A stretch of DNA of 64,000 nucleotides from Fusibacter sp. 3D3 (GCF_001748365.1 NZ_BDHH01000012.1:85892-149891), one strand, 5' to 3'; positions 50,009 through 57,707 are shown, counted from the stretch's first letter. Notes: generated by a model from the sequence alone, not told the origin. Numbers and translations: made by a program.

Positions 50009-50650
50009 ATGAAAGTATTGATCACAGGGTTTAACCCTTTTGGTGGTGAAAGTAAAAATCCAGCGTATGAAGCTGTGAAGCTGCTCCCAGATGCATTTGA
50101 GGGAATCGAACTCGTTAAGGCTGAAATCCCAACAGCGTTTTATAAATCCATCGAGGTTTTAAAAAGTGCCGTTGAAAGAGAAAAGCCTGAAGTTGTGATT
50201 TGCGTCGGACAAGCTGGCGGTAGATTCACAGTAAGTGTTGAACGTGTTGCCATTAATCTTGATGATGCGAGAATTCCAGACAATGGCGGAAATCAACCTG
50301 TAGATCAAGCGATTGTTGAGGGGGGGCCTGCTGCCTATTTTAGCACATTGCCCATCAAGGCAATTGCAAATGCCATCAGAGCTGGTGGTGTACCTGCTGC
50401 CATATCTAATTCGGCGGGAACTTATGTATGCAATCATATTATGTATGGTCTTATGCACATGATCAGCACAGAGTTTCCCGAGATCAAGGGAGGCTTCATA
50501 CATGTCCCATTCTTAGAAGAACAAGTACTGGATAAACCCAATATGCCTTCTATGGGGCTTGAAAGCATTTCGAAAGCGCTTGGCATCGCAGTGAAAACGG
50601 CGTGTGAAGTGGATATAGATTTGAAACAAACGGAGGGGACAATCTGTTAG
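50009..50650 (+). CDS. pcp: Pyroglutamyl-peptidase I
   Basis: The 213-residue C15 cysteine peptidase removes N-terminal pyroglutamate from peptides. Family signatures are ITGFNPFGGESKNPAYEAV at the N-terminus, the catalytic glutamate in ICVGQAGGRFTVSVERVAIN, and the active cysteine Cys141 in NSAGTYVCNHIMYGLMH with the following catalytic histidine in GGFIHVPF. Length is normal. The partner DUF969-DUF979 genes suggest a salvage module for 5-oxoproline-containing peptides. RBS AGAAAGGAC before ATG 50009. Confidence 0.95.
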   Translation: MKVLITGFNPFGGESKNPAYEAVKLLPDAFEGIELVKAEIPTAFYKSIEVLKSAVEREKPEVVICVGQAGGRFTVSVERVAINLDDARIPDNGGNQPVDQAIVEGGPAAYFSTLPIKAIANAIRAGGVPAAISNSAGTYVCNHIMYGLMHMISTEFPEIKGGFIHVPFLEEQVLDKPNMPSMGLESISKALGIAVKTACEVDIDLKQTEGTIC

Positions 50651-50655
50651 TTAAA

Positions 50656-50717
50656 TCGATAGGATTGCGCAAGGGTTACGAAGGTAGAGCATCGGACTGA
50701 GTATTTGCGCTTTGATA
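50656..50717 (+). repeat. Partial copy of the dispersed structured repeat
   Basis: GATAGGATTGCGCAAGGGTT and the following ACGAAGGTAG, CGGACTGAGTATTTGCGCTT and TGATAAG match the outer arm of the 147-base repeat at 14133-14279, with a few changes. Like the 1049-1105 copy it lies just downstream of a gene stop. Confidence 0.65.
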
Positions 50718-50734
50718 AGAAAGAAACAAAAGAG

Positions 50735-50783
50735 GCTGTTGCAATCGTCTAGGTGACTAGATTTGCAACAGCTTCTTTTGTTT
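50735..50783. terminator. Bidirectional terminator after pcp
   Basis: GCTGTTGCAA (50735-50744) pairs with TTGCAACAGC (50763-50772), followed by TTCTTTTGTTT. It is closely related in sequence to the hairpin at 2311-2346. Confidence 0.8.
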
Positions 50784-50797
50784 AAAACATTAGCCTC

Positions 50798-52150
50798 CTA
50801 TTTGTATATAAATGTGATTCTCAGCGGCGCTTGATCCAAGGGGACAACGTTTTTATGGTTTTGTCGTTCCGGTGTTCGATCTGTATTTTGGTCGTATTGC
50901 CCAACATATGCAAGTCCAGTTTTATCGTAAACGATTAGATAGAGGCTACTTTTATACTGCTCCTTATAAAATGCAATCGCTAGACGGTCATGAGCGTAGG
51001 TCATCTGCATGCGATCAAAGGGCATATAAGCCATATTTACAATTTCAGGGAAATTTTCAGACATTTGAAGTTCATAATGTCGATCGGCTGTTTTTGAGAG
51101 TAAGTAAAAGCGCTGATCTGAAAAATACGCCACTAAAAAATCGCCAAATGATTTGATTTCAGAAAAGGATACATCAGGGGATGCCTTTGTGATTTCTGTT
51201 TTTTGGATCAATGTCATCGAATCTTGGTCAATTACGGAGAGCATTATCACATCATTTTCTTCTGTAATCAAAAGCAAAGTCTGATCTTCAACATCTTGCA
51301 TGAGGCTAAGAGCCCTGACGGTTTCATTTTCAAAAGTGTAGACACAGTTCATGTGTGTAAGATTCGGTTCTGAAATACCGCCTACCTTTTGAAATGGGAG
51401 GAAGTGAATCCCCGATACTTTATGAGGCAACACCATAGAATTGCCGTTGTGTTCGTCATAGGATTTAATAATATAGTAGTATCCTGAACTGGATAAGAGG
51501 GACTCTGCGTAAAGTGAAATACTACCTGAAATACTTTGGGTATCAATGGTAGTAAGCTGTCCGGTACTACTTTTAGTCACGGAAACGTCAAGCATATGGC
51601 GTTTGGGAACTGGTATTTGAAAATAATTCGTGACAATATGCGCCGTATGCGTTTTATTATCGAAACCGTTTGGCGTATCGACATCCATCGATAGAGGATA
51701 AAAAGCGTAGTAGTCACTTAGCAAGACCGTTTCAGTTCTCATCTCACCATTTGGCGTACGAGTGGCAACATCTGCGGCAGGTTTTAGAGCAAGGCTTTGT
51801 TCTGCTTCGAGATCAAGGCCGTTTCCGCTCATACCAAAATCAATATTGGAAGATAACATCATTTGAGGGGGGCTAGTCCTTTCGGCATTTTTTCTTGCCT
51901 GAGAAAAAGTAAACGCTGTTGTAAGTTCTAGAGGGTCTTCTGTCGTGAATTGTGTCTCCCAAAAAAGATGATTCGCATAATGTGTCAAGCTCTCTATCGT
52001 GATGCCTGTTGCAGCGGACTTATCACCGAATAGCGTGGTTTCCTTAATTTCAATAGCAGTCTTGTAGCCGTTAACCCAAGTATTTGCACTATATAGCGTT
52101 CCAACAGACAAGGTTAATAAAAAAAACATTAAAAATAGACTTTTCCGCAT
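50798..52150 (-). CDS. Exported protein encoded with an ABC transporter
   Basis: The 450-residue protein has a signal peptide (MRKSLFLMFFLLTLSVGTLYSA) and no lipobox. The mature protein is beta-rich with no cysteine cluster; the C-terminal half (LMQDVEDQTLLLITEENDVI, FGDFLVAYFSDQRFYLLSKT) looks like propeller-type repeats. No family recognised. It is the last gene of a GntR-permease-permease-ATPase operon (14 bases after the ATPase stop), so it probably works outside the membrane with that transporter. RBS AAAGGATTT before ATG 52150. Confidence 0.7.
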   Translation of the reverse strand: MRKSLFLMFFLLTLSVGTLYSANTWVNGYKTAIEIKETTLFGDKSAATGITIESLTHYANHLFWETQFTTEDPLELTTAFTFSQARKNAERTSPPQMMLSSNIDFGMSGNGLDLEAEQSLALKPAADVATRTPNGEMRTETVLLSDYYAFYPLSMDVDTPNGFDNKTHTAHIVTNYFQIPVPKRHMLDVSVTKSSTGQLTTIDTQSISGSISLYAESLLSSSGYYYIIKSYDEHNGNSMVLPHKVSGIHFLPFQKVGGISEPNLTHMNCVYTFENETVRALSLMQDVEDQTLLLITEENDVIMLSVIDQDSMTLIQKTEITKASPDVSFSEIKSFGDFLVAYFSDQRFYLLSKTADRHYELQMSENFPEIVNMAYMPFDRMQMTYAHDRLAIAFYKEQYKSSLYLIVYDKTGLAYVGQYDQNTDRTPERQNHKNVVPLDQAPLRITFIYK

Positions 52151-52164
52151 GGTAAATCCTTTCT

Positions 52165-52896
52165 TTAGCGTTCATCGGTTAAATCAGAAAGTGCTTTGAC
52201 CACGCGATCTGATTTATACTGGTAGGTTTCTTTTACAATATCTATAAGTGTCTTTCCAGAATCCTCTAGAGCTTCTATAGAGATATCTCCGACGATTTCA
52301 CCTTTACGAATCAAGATAGCTCGACCGATAATCTGCTCGACTTCTTCAAGGAGATGTGTGGAGAGGAGAACAGTCTCTGTGGGTTCCAAAATGCCCAATA
52401 AAACTTTATAAAAATCTGCTCTGTTAAAGACATCATTGCCAGCAAAGGGTTCATCCATCAATATATAGTCAGCACCTTGACAGAGTGCCAAAATAACTTC
52501 AAATTGATTTTTTTGACCAACTGAAAAATGACGGATCGCTTTGTGCGTGGGGAGTTCGAAAAAAGTCATAAGGCCATTGAAGCGTTTTTCACGAAAGGTT
52601 GGAAAATGAAGTTCGTAAAACGCTTTATGTGCTGAAGCCGTTAAATTTGGGAAGAAAGAATGCTCACAAGTTGCAAAGGAAAGACGTGCAATGTTTTTTC
52701 GGCTGATGGGATGCCCATCTAATGTAATCTGGCCTTTATAGTTTAAAAAGCCGAGAATACATTTCATCAAAGTCGTTTTACCTGCGCCATTTTCACCGAA
52801 AAGACCAATGATTTCACCTCTTGGAAGCGTTAATGTAGCCTGTTTAAGTGCTCGGTAACCCTTATAATTTTTACTTACATCATTTATCTCTAACAT
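52165..52896 (-). CDS. ABC transporter ATP-binding protein (YtrB-like)
   Basis: The 243-residue ATPase has Walker A LFGENGAGKTT (about residues 30-40), the signature as HFSVGQKNQFEV (Ser-Val-Gly-Gln instead of LSGGQ), Walker B YILMDEPFAGND and the switch histidine in LLSTHLLEEV. The degenerate signature is seen in YtrB/CcmA-like exporters. ATG 52896 follows TAGGAGTATAACG and lies 3 bases after the permease stop. It is driven by the GntR-controlled promoter at 54550-54578. Confidence 0.86.
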   Translation of the reverse strand: MLEINDVSKNYKGYRALKQATLTLPRGEIIGLFGENGAGKTTLMKCILGFLNYKGQITLDGHPISRKNIARLSFATCEHSFFPNLTASAHKAFYELHFPTFREKRFNGLMTFFELPTHKAIRHFSVGQKNQFEVILALCQGADYILMDEPFAGNDVFNRADFYKVLLGILEPTETVLLSTHLLEEVEQIIGRAILIRKGEIVGDISIEALEDSGKTLIDIVKETYQYKSDRVVKALSDLTDER

Positions 52897-52898
52897 CG

Positions 52899-53405
52899 TT
52901 ATACTCCTAAATAGATATGCCATAGTTTATGCCACTGATTTGGTGTCATACAAGCTTCTGGGGTAACCCAAAAATAAATTCCAAAATAGAAGAGCAATAG
53001 AAACAGTGCCATGAGTATGGCCGTTAGTACTGAAAAAAGAGGAAGTGATACGCATCGTTTCAAAAGCGCCCAACGGTTGGGAAGCCTTCGCATCAGGTAA
53101 ATACTCTTGCTATCTTGATAGTGATAGAAGTAATGGTATATAACCAGTGCAATCATACAGAGTGAAACGATGAAAAACCCTATTAAATGTTGCCCCAATA
53201 CCTCGACAAAATCAGGCATAAACGCCCCTTTTATGAGTACGCGTTTTTGATTGATCGTGGTAAAGAGCGCATGATAGTAATTTGAAAGTGAAAAAAGAAA
53301 ACCAAAGCTATAGAGCGTGCTTATACAAAGGCCAATGCATATCCACTTCATCTCTTGTCTGTAGTCAATACCCATAGGGGTGTAATCGCCTATCTTAACA
53401 GTCAT
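52899..53405 (-). CDS. ABC transporter membrane protein, second subunit
   Basis: The 168-residue protein has about four spans (WICIGLCISTLYSFGFLFSL, LIGFFIVSLCMIALVIYHYF, LPLFSVLTAILMALFLLLFY). The start codon ATG 53405 lies 11 bases inside the preceding permease gene, with GGGGTG at 7 bases. It is likely half of the permease for the ATPase encoded next; no family recognised beyond the context of YtrC/YtrD-like proteins. Confidence 0.68.
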   Translation of the reverse strand: MTVKIGDYTPMGIDYRQEMKWICIGLCISTLYSFGFLFSLSNYYHALFTTINQKRVLIKGAFMPDFVEVLGQHLIGFFIVSLCMIALVIYHYFYHYQDSKSIYLMRRLPNRWALLKRCVSLPLFSVLTAILMALFLLLFYFGIYFWVTPEACMTPNQWHKLWHIYLGV

Positions 53406-54114
53406 GACAGTCACCCCACCAAATTTTATAGAAGGCATAGATTGAAACCGATAAAGTGACGATTATAAGAAAAAGATCGGCACCAAAATCGCCCATGTCC
53501 TGAGAAAAGCTTAGAAAGGTCAGAGCAGCCAAAACGACGATTGAAATGCCTTTTTTGTCTCGCCTTTGGTTGAGTGAAAAAGAAGCAGAAGTGATCCCAA
53601 GTGCAAATATCATGGCGCCATTTCGTACCCATCGACTGCCTTCTTCTAAAGGTAGAAGACTATGTAGAAATGGATTTTGGTAGAAGGCAAGGAAAAGGGT
53701 TTGATTATGCCAATACAGGGGATCTGTGATACGCGTATATTGATAACATAAAAATAAAAGAATGAGCAATTGGAGGGCCCAAAATATAAGGAAACATCCC
53801 ATGTGATAGAGGGACCATAGCGAAACAATCGTCTTCTCGTGAACAGGAAGTCTCTTTATACTATATCGAATCTTGCTCCCAGAAGTCTCAAACCCCACCA
53901 TACTCAAAATAAAGCATAGAGCAAGAAAACCGATACCACTGATGAGTGGAATGTGACTTTCGGTGATGAAAGTTTCCAGAGTATAGAGATTCTCAGAATT
54001 TGATAACTTAACAAAAGCTAAGATTTCAGCTGCAGTCATCAAAAATAGGAGTCCGATTACTTTATAAAGGGTGCTTCTTGATGCAATCATTAATACCGAT
54101 AAATATTTTTTCAT
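53395..54114 (-). CDS. ABC transporter membrane protein, first subunit
   Basis: The 239-residue protein has about six spans (VIGLLFLMTAAEILAFV, GIGFLALCFILSMVGFET, HMGCFLIFWALQLLILLFLC, then two near the C-terminus). The segment KIRYSIKRLPVHEKTIVSLW is the usual cytoplasmic loop of ABC-2-like permeases. ATG 54114 follows AAGGAGCGC, 16 bases after the GntR-gene stop. It overlaps the next permease by 11 bases. Confidence 0.7.
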   Translation of the reverse strand: MKKYLSVLMIASRSTLYKVIGLLFLMTAAEILAFVKLSNSENLYTLETFITESHIPLISGIGFLALCFILSMVGFETSGSKIRYSIKRLPVHEKTIVSLWSLYHMGCFLIFWALQLLILLFLCYQYTRITDPLYWHNQTLFLAFYQNPFLHSLLPLEEGSRWVRNGAMIFALGITSASFSLNQRRDKKGISIVVLAALTFLSFSQDMGDFGADLFLIIVTLSVSIYAFYKIWWGDCHDC

Positions 54115-54130
54115 TTTAGCGCTCCTTGTT

Positions 54131-54502
54131 TCAGTCCCAAACTTTTGATAGCAATTCAATGGCTTCCTCTTTGGAAACCCCCATTTGTTTCATAGCGATA
54201 GCCAGTGACTTGGCATCGCCTTCAAGCTGTTGAGATCGAATATCTGTGATTTGAATATCGGTGAGGGTTACATAGCTTTTTGCACCCGAATGAGACGTGA
54301 TGATGCATTCTGCCTCCAACTGGCGATAAGCTTTTTGGATCGTATTAGGGTTTACACCCAATAGTGCAGACAGCATACGTCTAGAGGGCATTTCGTCTTG
54401 ATTTTGAATAATCCCTGCTATAATCCCATGCTTGATATGTCTTGTAATTTGGGTGTAGATGGGACTTCCCTCTTCAATTGTAAAGTGATCAAATGAAATC
54501 AT
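54131..54502 (-). CDS. GntR-family regulator, YtrA subfamily
   Basis: The 123-residue protein is short, as in the YtrA subfamily: a winged HTH (SPIYTQITRHIKHGIIAGII, EMPSRRMLSALLGVNPNTIQKAYRQLEAE) and only a small helical C-terminal dimerisation part (AIAMKQMGVSKEEAIELLSKVWD). It is first in an operon of two permeases, an ATPase and an exported protein, and two dyads overlap the promoter directly upstream, so it is almost surely its repressor. In B. subtilis the homologous ytr operon responds to cell-wall antibiotics; the ligand here is unknown. Confidence 0.9.
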   Translation of the reverse strand: MISFDHFTIEEGSPIYTQITRHIKHGIIAGIIQNQDEMPSRRMLSALLGVNPNTIQKAYRQLEAECIITSHSGAKSYVTLTDIQITDIRSQQLEGDAKSLAIAMKQMGVSKEEAIELLSKVWD

Positions 54503-54518
54503 GGGTCAACCTTTCAAA

Positions 54519-54578
54519 CTGTATTATCGCATTAATACGGTATAACTGTATTATACTAGCGATACGGTTTAGTGTCAA
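54519..54578 (-). promoter_or_regulatory. GntR-controlled promoter with two operators
   Basis: On the minus strand, TTGACA (54578-54573), exactly 17 bases and TATAAT (54555-54550) form a full-consensus promoter. CTGTAT-N10-ATACGG (54546-54567) overlaps it, and CTGTATTA-N6-TAATACGG (54519-54540) covers the start of the transcript. Both share GTAT/ATAC arms, as expected for a YtrA-type repressor. Confidence 0.82.
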
Positions 54579-54663
54579 GCATTATTAAGATTCAAAATTC
54601 AATGATTCAAAACCCTTGTGAATGTGATATGATATTAAAAATTAGATTAGATGAGGTGATTCA

Positions 54664-55344
54664 ATGTATCGAGAACTATTTGATCCTATTAATCAGGAAA
54701 TGATGACCAATTACTTTGCAGAGATACTTGCACCTAAGGGCATGATTAAAACATTTAAGAAAAATACATGGATTGACCCTTTAGATGCAGAGTATGTCTA
54801 TATTGTGCTTTCAGGCGAATGTCGTCAAGGCCTCGTAAGCATGGATGGCAGTGAGAGAACCTTTTTTAGACTTACACGGGGGACTATATTTGGAGAAATG
54901 GATTATTTTGACGGTGATCGGACCTGTGAGATCACTTACGTCACTCAAAAAGCAGAGGTCAGTATTGTATCAAGGGCAGTTTTAGAGGCAGCACTTGAGG
55001 AAACGCCTAGAATTTATCGTTATTTTATACACTCGATCGCACGCAAGTATAGATTGCTGATGCTTCAAATTGCAGATGCGAGATTTAACGACTCCATAGG
55101 GATCATTGCCAGTGCCATCTTGAGGATTGGCTCTATGCAAGAAGGTTGTGATCTCATAGAGAGAACTCGAATTGAGCATCAGTATACGCACGAGGACCTT
55201 GCCAACAATTTGGGACTTAGTCGTCCAACGGTGACCAGCAGTCTTGGTTACTTAAAGGATAAGGGGCTTATTTCTATTGAAGATCGGCATATTATCATTG
55301 AAAAGATTGAGGAAATGCGTGCGCTTACGAATCATTATTGGTAG
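54664..55344 (+). CDS. Crp/Fnr-family regulator without N-terminal cysteines
   Basis: The 226-residue protein has a cNMP-like roll (YIVLSGECRQGLVSMDGSER, RGTIFGEMDYFDG) and a Crp HTH (YTHEDLANNLGLSRPTVTSSLGYLKDKGLI). Only isolated cysteines are present, so it is not an FNR-type cluster sensor. It has two cysteines (Cys54-like in GECRQ and Cys in RTCEIT) but no obvious cAMP-binding RxS pair. Target unknown. RBS TGAGGTGATTC before ATG 54664. It is divergent from the GntR-ABC operon and monocistronic. Confidence 0.82.
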   Translation: MYRELFDPINQEMMTNYFAEILAPKGMIKTFKKNTWIDPLDAEYVYIVLSGECRQGLVSMDGSERTFFRLTRGTIFGEMDYFDGDRTCEITYVTQKAEVSIVSRAVLEAALEETPRIYRYFIHSIARKYRLLMLQIADARFNDSIGIIASAILRIGSMQEGCDLIERTRIEHQYTHEDLANNLGLSRPTVTSSLGYLKDKGLISIEDRHIIIEKIEEMRALTNHYW

Positions 55345-55358
55345 AAGTGATATTACTA

Positions 55359-55871
55359 TTAAGTATCGAACTCATAATAGTATAAGACATTATTATCAGT
55401 GTCAAACAGAGCTAATGTAAAATTAAATGAACCTCTATCAAAAATATTTTTGGAATCATGAATGATATTTATGTCATTAAATCGATCTATAAATAGCCAA
55501 TAGCCATTTTCTATAGTTGGTATGCCAACGTCTTCCGCTAATTTATAACTATATGTTAGACCATTTCGCTCGCCGCCATACATGAGTAGTTCTAAATCAA
55601 GTGCAAGAGGCAATTTGTTCCAAGACTTGTTGTTTTTAATATCCTCCAGTAGATTTTTTCTGCTCTTTTCATCGAAGTTCACAGTAACTAGTAATTCGCC
55701 ATCGCCATGAAATCCACCATGTGTATCAACAAGATTATATTCAAGATTATCAGGGAAGCTAATTCTTAAATCTTTAGAGATGTAATCTATATTTGATTTA
55801 TGTGAGCAACTAAATAAGGCACAAATACAGCCAATGATGAATAAACCCTTTAATACTTTTAATCGTTTCAT
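55359..55871 (-). CDS. Lipoprotein of unknown function
   Basis: The 170-residue protein has a lipobox-type signal (LKGLFIIGCICALFSC-S), giving a lipid-anchored mature protein. The mature part (SKDLRISFPDNLEYNLVDTHGG, TVNFDEKSRKNLLEDI, YYYEFDT) recalls small immunity-like or YfhG-like lipoproteins but I do not recognise a family. ATG 55871 is used; the TTG at 55877 is an alternative. It starts 3 bases after the stop of the Xre gene, so it belongs to the DUF2975-Xre operon. Confidence 0.7.
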   Translation of the reverse strand: MKRLKVLKGLFIIGCICALFSCSHKSNIDYISKDLRISFPDNLEYNLVDTHGGFHGDGELLVTVNFDEKSRKNLLEDIKNNKSWNKLPLALDLELLMYGGERNGLTYSYKLAEDVGIPTIENGYWLFIDRFNDINIIHDSKNIFDRGSFNFTLALFDTDNNVLYYYEFDT

Positions 55872-55873
55872 TT

Positions 55874-56092
55874 TCAATTCGCCTCTTTTTTATATTCCAG
55901 TAGATCTCCAGGCTGACAGTCAAGTGCAGCGCAAAGTTTCGCCAAAGTGGAAATTTTTAGAGCCTTAGCTTTGCCATTTTTTAAAATAGAAATGTTGGCA
56001 ATCGTGATACCTACGCGTTCCGCTAATTCGGTGACGCTCATTTTGCGCTTGGCAAGCATAACATCAATGTTGAAAATAATTTCATCGTTCAT
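55874..56092 (-). CDS. Xre-family HTH regulator (YozG-like)
   Basis: The 72-residue protein is a single Cro/CI-type HTH (IFNIDVMLAKRKMSVTELAERVGITIANISILKNGKAKALKI) followed by STLAKLCAALDCQPGDLLEY, the YozG/DUF2975-partner pattern. RBS GAGGAGGCC before ATG 56092. It lies 10 bases after the DUF2975 gene stop and is part of that common two-gene unit. Confidence 0.88.
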   Translation of the reverse strand: MNDEIIFNIDVMLAKRKMSVTELAERVGITIANISILKNGKAKALKISTLAKLCAALDCQPGDLLEYKKEAN

Positions 56093-56102
56093 ATTGGCCT
56101 CC

Positions 56103-56582
56103 TCATATGGTTAGATCGCTTTGTTCTTGAAGGTCTGCAGCTTTTCTTATAAGATGGGATAGCGTGGCTGAAACTGCTGATATTGCAATTCCAATGATTA
56201 ATAAAATTAGAGCGATCAGCACAAACCCTGGGTGGTTCATGTTTAGGAGCAAAAACACGATATTCATCACAAAGAAGAATCCTGTGTCTGCAACGGCGAG
56301 TACAGCGACCCATTTTAATAGTTTTGCGTTTTCAGTTGAAAAAGAGTGGTCGTCTCTTATATTTTTAGAGATTTTCCAGCCAAAGGCTAAGGCAATATAA
56401 CACGGAACTGCCGTGATCATGATCAGGATTAACCAAGGCCAATAACTGAATGCAAACTCTGGGTAATTTGCCACCATAGCTTGTCCAAGTGACGGTACAA
56501 TCCATGCATAGACGAGTAAACCACATAGACCAACAATAACGATAATTAGATTTAGCCATTTCGATAGCGATAATTGATTCAT
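56103..56582 (-). CDS. DUF2975 membrane protein
   Basis: The 159-residue protein has four hydrophobic spans (LIIVIVGLCGLLVYAWIVP, WPWLILIMITAVPCYIALAF, VAVLAVADTGFFFVMNIVFLL, FVLIALILLIIGIAISAVSA) and a central NIRDDHSFSTENAKLLKW, the DUF2975 signature loop. These proteins pair with a YozG-type Xre regulator; function unknown. ATG 56582 follows AAAGGAGCC. It is divergent from the MerR-fusion gene across a perfect 37-base palindrome. Confidence 0.85.
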   Translation of the reverse strand: MNQLSLSKWLNLIIVIVGLCGLLVYAWIVPSLGQAMVANYPEFAFSYWPWLILIMITAVPCYIALAFGWKISKNIRDDHSFSTENAKLLKWVAVLAVADTGFFFVMNIVFLLLNMNHPGFVLIALILLIIGIAISAVSATLSHLIRKAADLQEQSDLTI

Positions 56583-56658
56583 AAAGGCTCCTTTCATTTT
56601 GGGGGATCATAAGATTGCCACTAGTTACTTTGATTATACGGATCCATACACAAAATGT

Positions 56659-56695
56659 CAACAAACATTTATCGTATAACGATAAATGTTTGTTG
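56659..56695. promoter_or_regulatory. Perfect 37-base palindrome between divergent genes
   Basis: CAACAAACATTTATCGT, then ATA, then its exact reverse complement ACGATAAATGTTTGTTG. It lies 76 bases before the DUF2975 start and 26 bases before the MerR-fusion start, without a following U-run, so an operator is more likely than a terminator. Confidence 0.72.
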
Positions 56696-56721
56696 TTTAA
56701 CTTTATAAAGGAGGACATGAA

Positions 56722-57579
56722 ATGGAAATTAGTCAAGTATCTGAACGGTTCAAGATAAAAGCACATACTTTGAGATATTATGAAAGTATTGGATTGATTC
56801 AAAACATAGAGAGAGATGCATCGGGAAAAAGGGCTTATTCAGAAAAGGATTTAGTCTGGCTTGATATGATCATGAGATTAAGAGCGACGGGTATGCCAAT
56901 AGAAAAGATGAAGACATATGCAAGACCGGTACTAGATTTAAAGTCCAAGGAAATTGCTGTGGTAGCAGCTTTAACCGCAATTGGCACCGCTGAACCTCAG
57001 TTAAAGGTACATATAAATGGGGCTTTAAATGTGGGATGTAGCATCAATGAAGTTAAAGAAGTAATGCTTCAAATGTCTGGATATTCAAGATTTCCAAGCA
57101 CAATCAACGCAATGAATGCTTTAAAAGAAGTTTTGGAGGCTCGTAAAAAACAAGGGATTCAAGATAAAGAAGGCGCATTGGCGACTAAAACATGTTCAGA
57201 ACCGGATCGGTTTAAGCAAGGTAGTAAAATGCTTGCTGTTTTAGATGAAGCGCAACTGGCAATACTTGAAAGTACTTACAATGACTTTGCCCCCGATCTC
57301 GTCAAATTAGTGGTGAATAGTTATGCAGATGTGATATCAAGAGATAACTTAGACTTAAGATATAGACAAATCGCAACGATAGCAGCACTTACAGCCTTGG
57401 GAAATGCAAAACCACAACTGAAATTTCACATAAAAGCGGGCCTCAATATAGGCCTTTCAAAAGAAGAAATCACAGAAATTATGTACTTGATGACCGTTTA
57501 CACTGGTTTCCCTTCCGCCATAAACGGCATAAATGCTCTAAAAGAAGTCGCCAATGTTCAAGGCGCTGTTGCAAAATAG
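56722..57579 (+). CDS. MerR HTH fused to tandem carboxymuconolactone-decarboxylase domains
   Basis: The 285-residue chimera has residues 1-66 as a MerR winged HTH (ISQVSERFKIKAHTLRYYES, RLRATGMPIEKMKTYA). From about residue 67 it reads RPVLDLKSKEIAVVAALTAI, the start of a gamma-CMD/AhpD-like unit (to about 140) followed by a second, complete CMD unit (about 175-280; LDLRYRQIATIAALTALGNA). The first CMD unit lacks its N-terminal helix and the MerR lacks its dimerisation coil. The joint at Tyr-Ala-Arg is sequence both parents typically share, so a deletion fused a merR gene to its CMD neighbour. RBS AAAGGAGGAC before ATG 56722. Confidence 0.8.
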   Translation: MEISQVSERFKIKAHTLRYYESIGLIQNIERDASGKRAYSEKDLVWLDMIMRLRATGMPIEKMKTYARPVLDLKSKEIAVVAALTAIGTAEPQLKVHINGALNVGCSINEVKEVMLQMSGYSRFPSTINAMNALKEVLEARKKQGIQDKEGALATKTCSEPDRFKQGSKMLAVLDEAQLAILESTYNDFAPDLVKLVVNSYADVISRDNLDLRYRQIATIAALTALGNAKPQLKFHIKAGLNIGLSKEEITEIMYLMTVYTGFPSAINGINALKEVANVQGAVAK

Positions 57580-57591
57580 CCTTAACTTAAG

Positions 57592-57638
57592 AATGACTAT
57601 AACAATCTAAAAATGGATTGCTATAGTCATTTTTTTTT
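57592..57638 (+). terminator. Rho-independent terminator
   Basis: AATGACTATA pairs with TATAGTCATT, with an inner CAATC/GATTG stem, and is followed by nine T residues (57630-57638). Confidence 0.88.
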
Positions 57639-57656
57639 AAAATCGAAATGGAGTAC

Positions 57657-57687
57657 TTGACTTTAACCTTAGGGGAACCTTTAGACT
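57657..57687 (+). promoter_or_regulatory. MerR-type promoter with 19-base spacer
   Basis: TTGACT (57657-57662) and TAGACT (57682-57687) are 19 bases apart, the stretched spacing of MerR-activated promoters. The spacer holds the dyad TTAACCTTAGGGGAA (57663-57677, two mismatched pairs). It drives the ABC operon whose third gene is a MerR regulator. Confidence 0.75.
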
Positions 57688-57707
57688 TAAAGTGAGAGGT
57701 GATAAAT

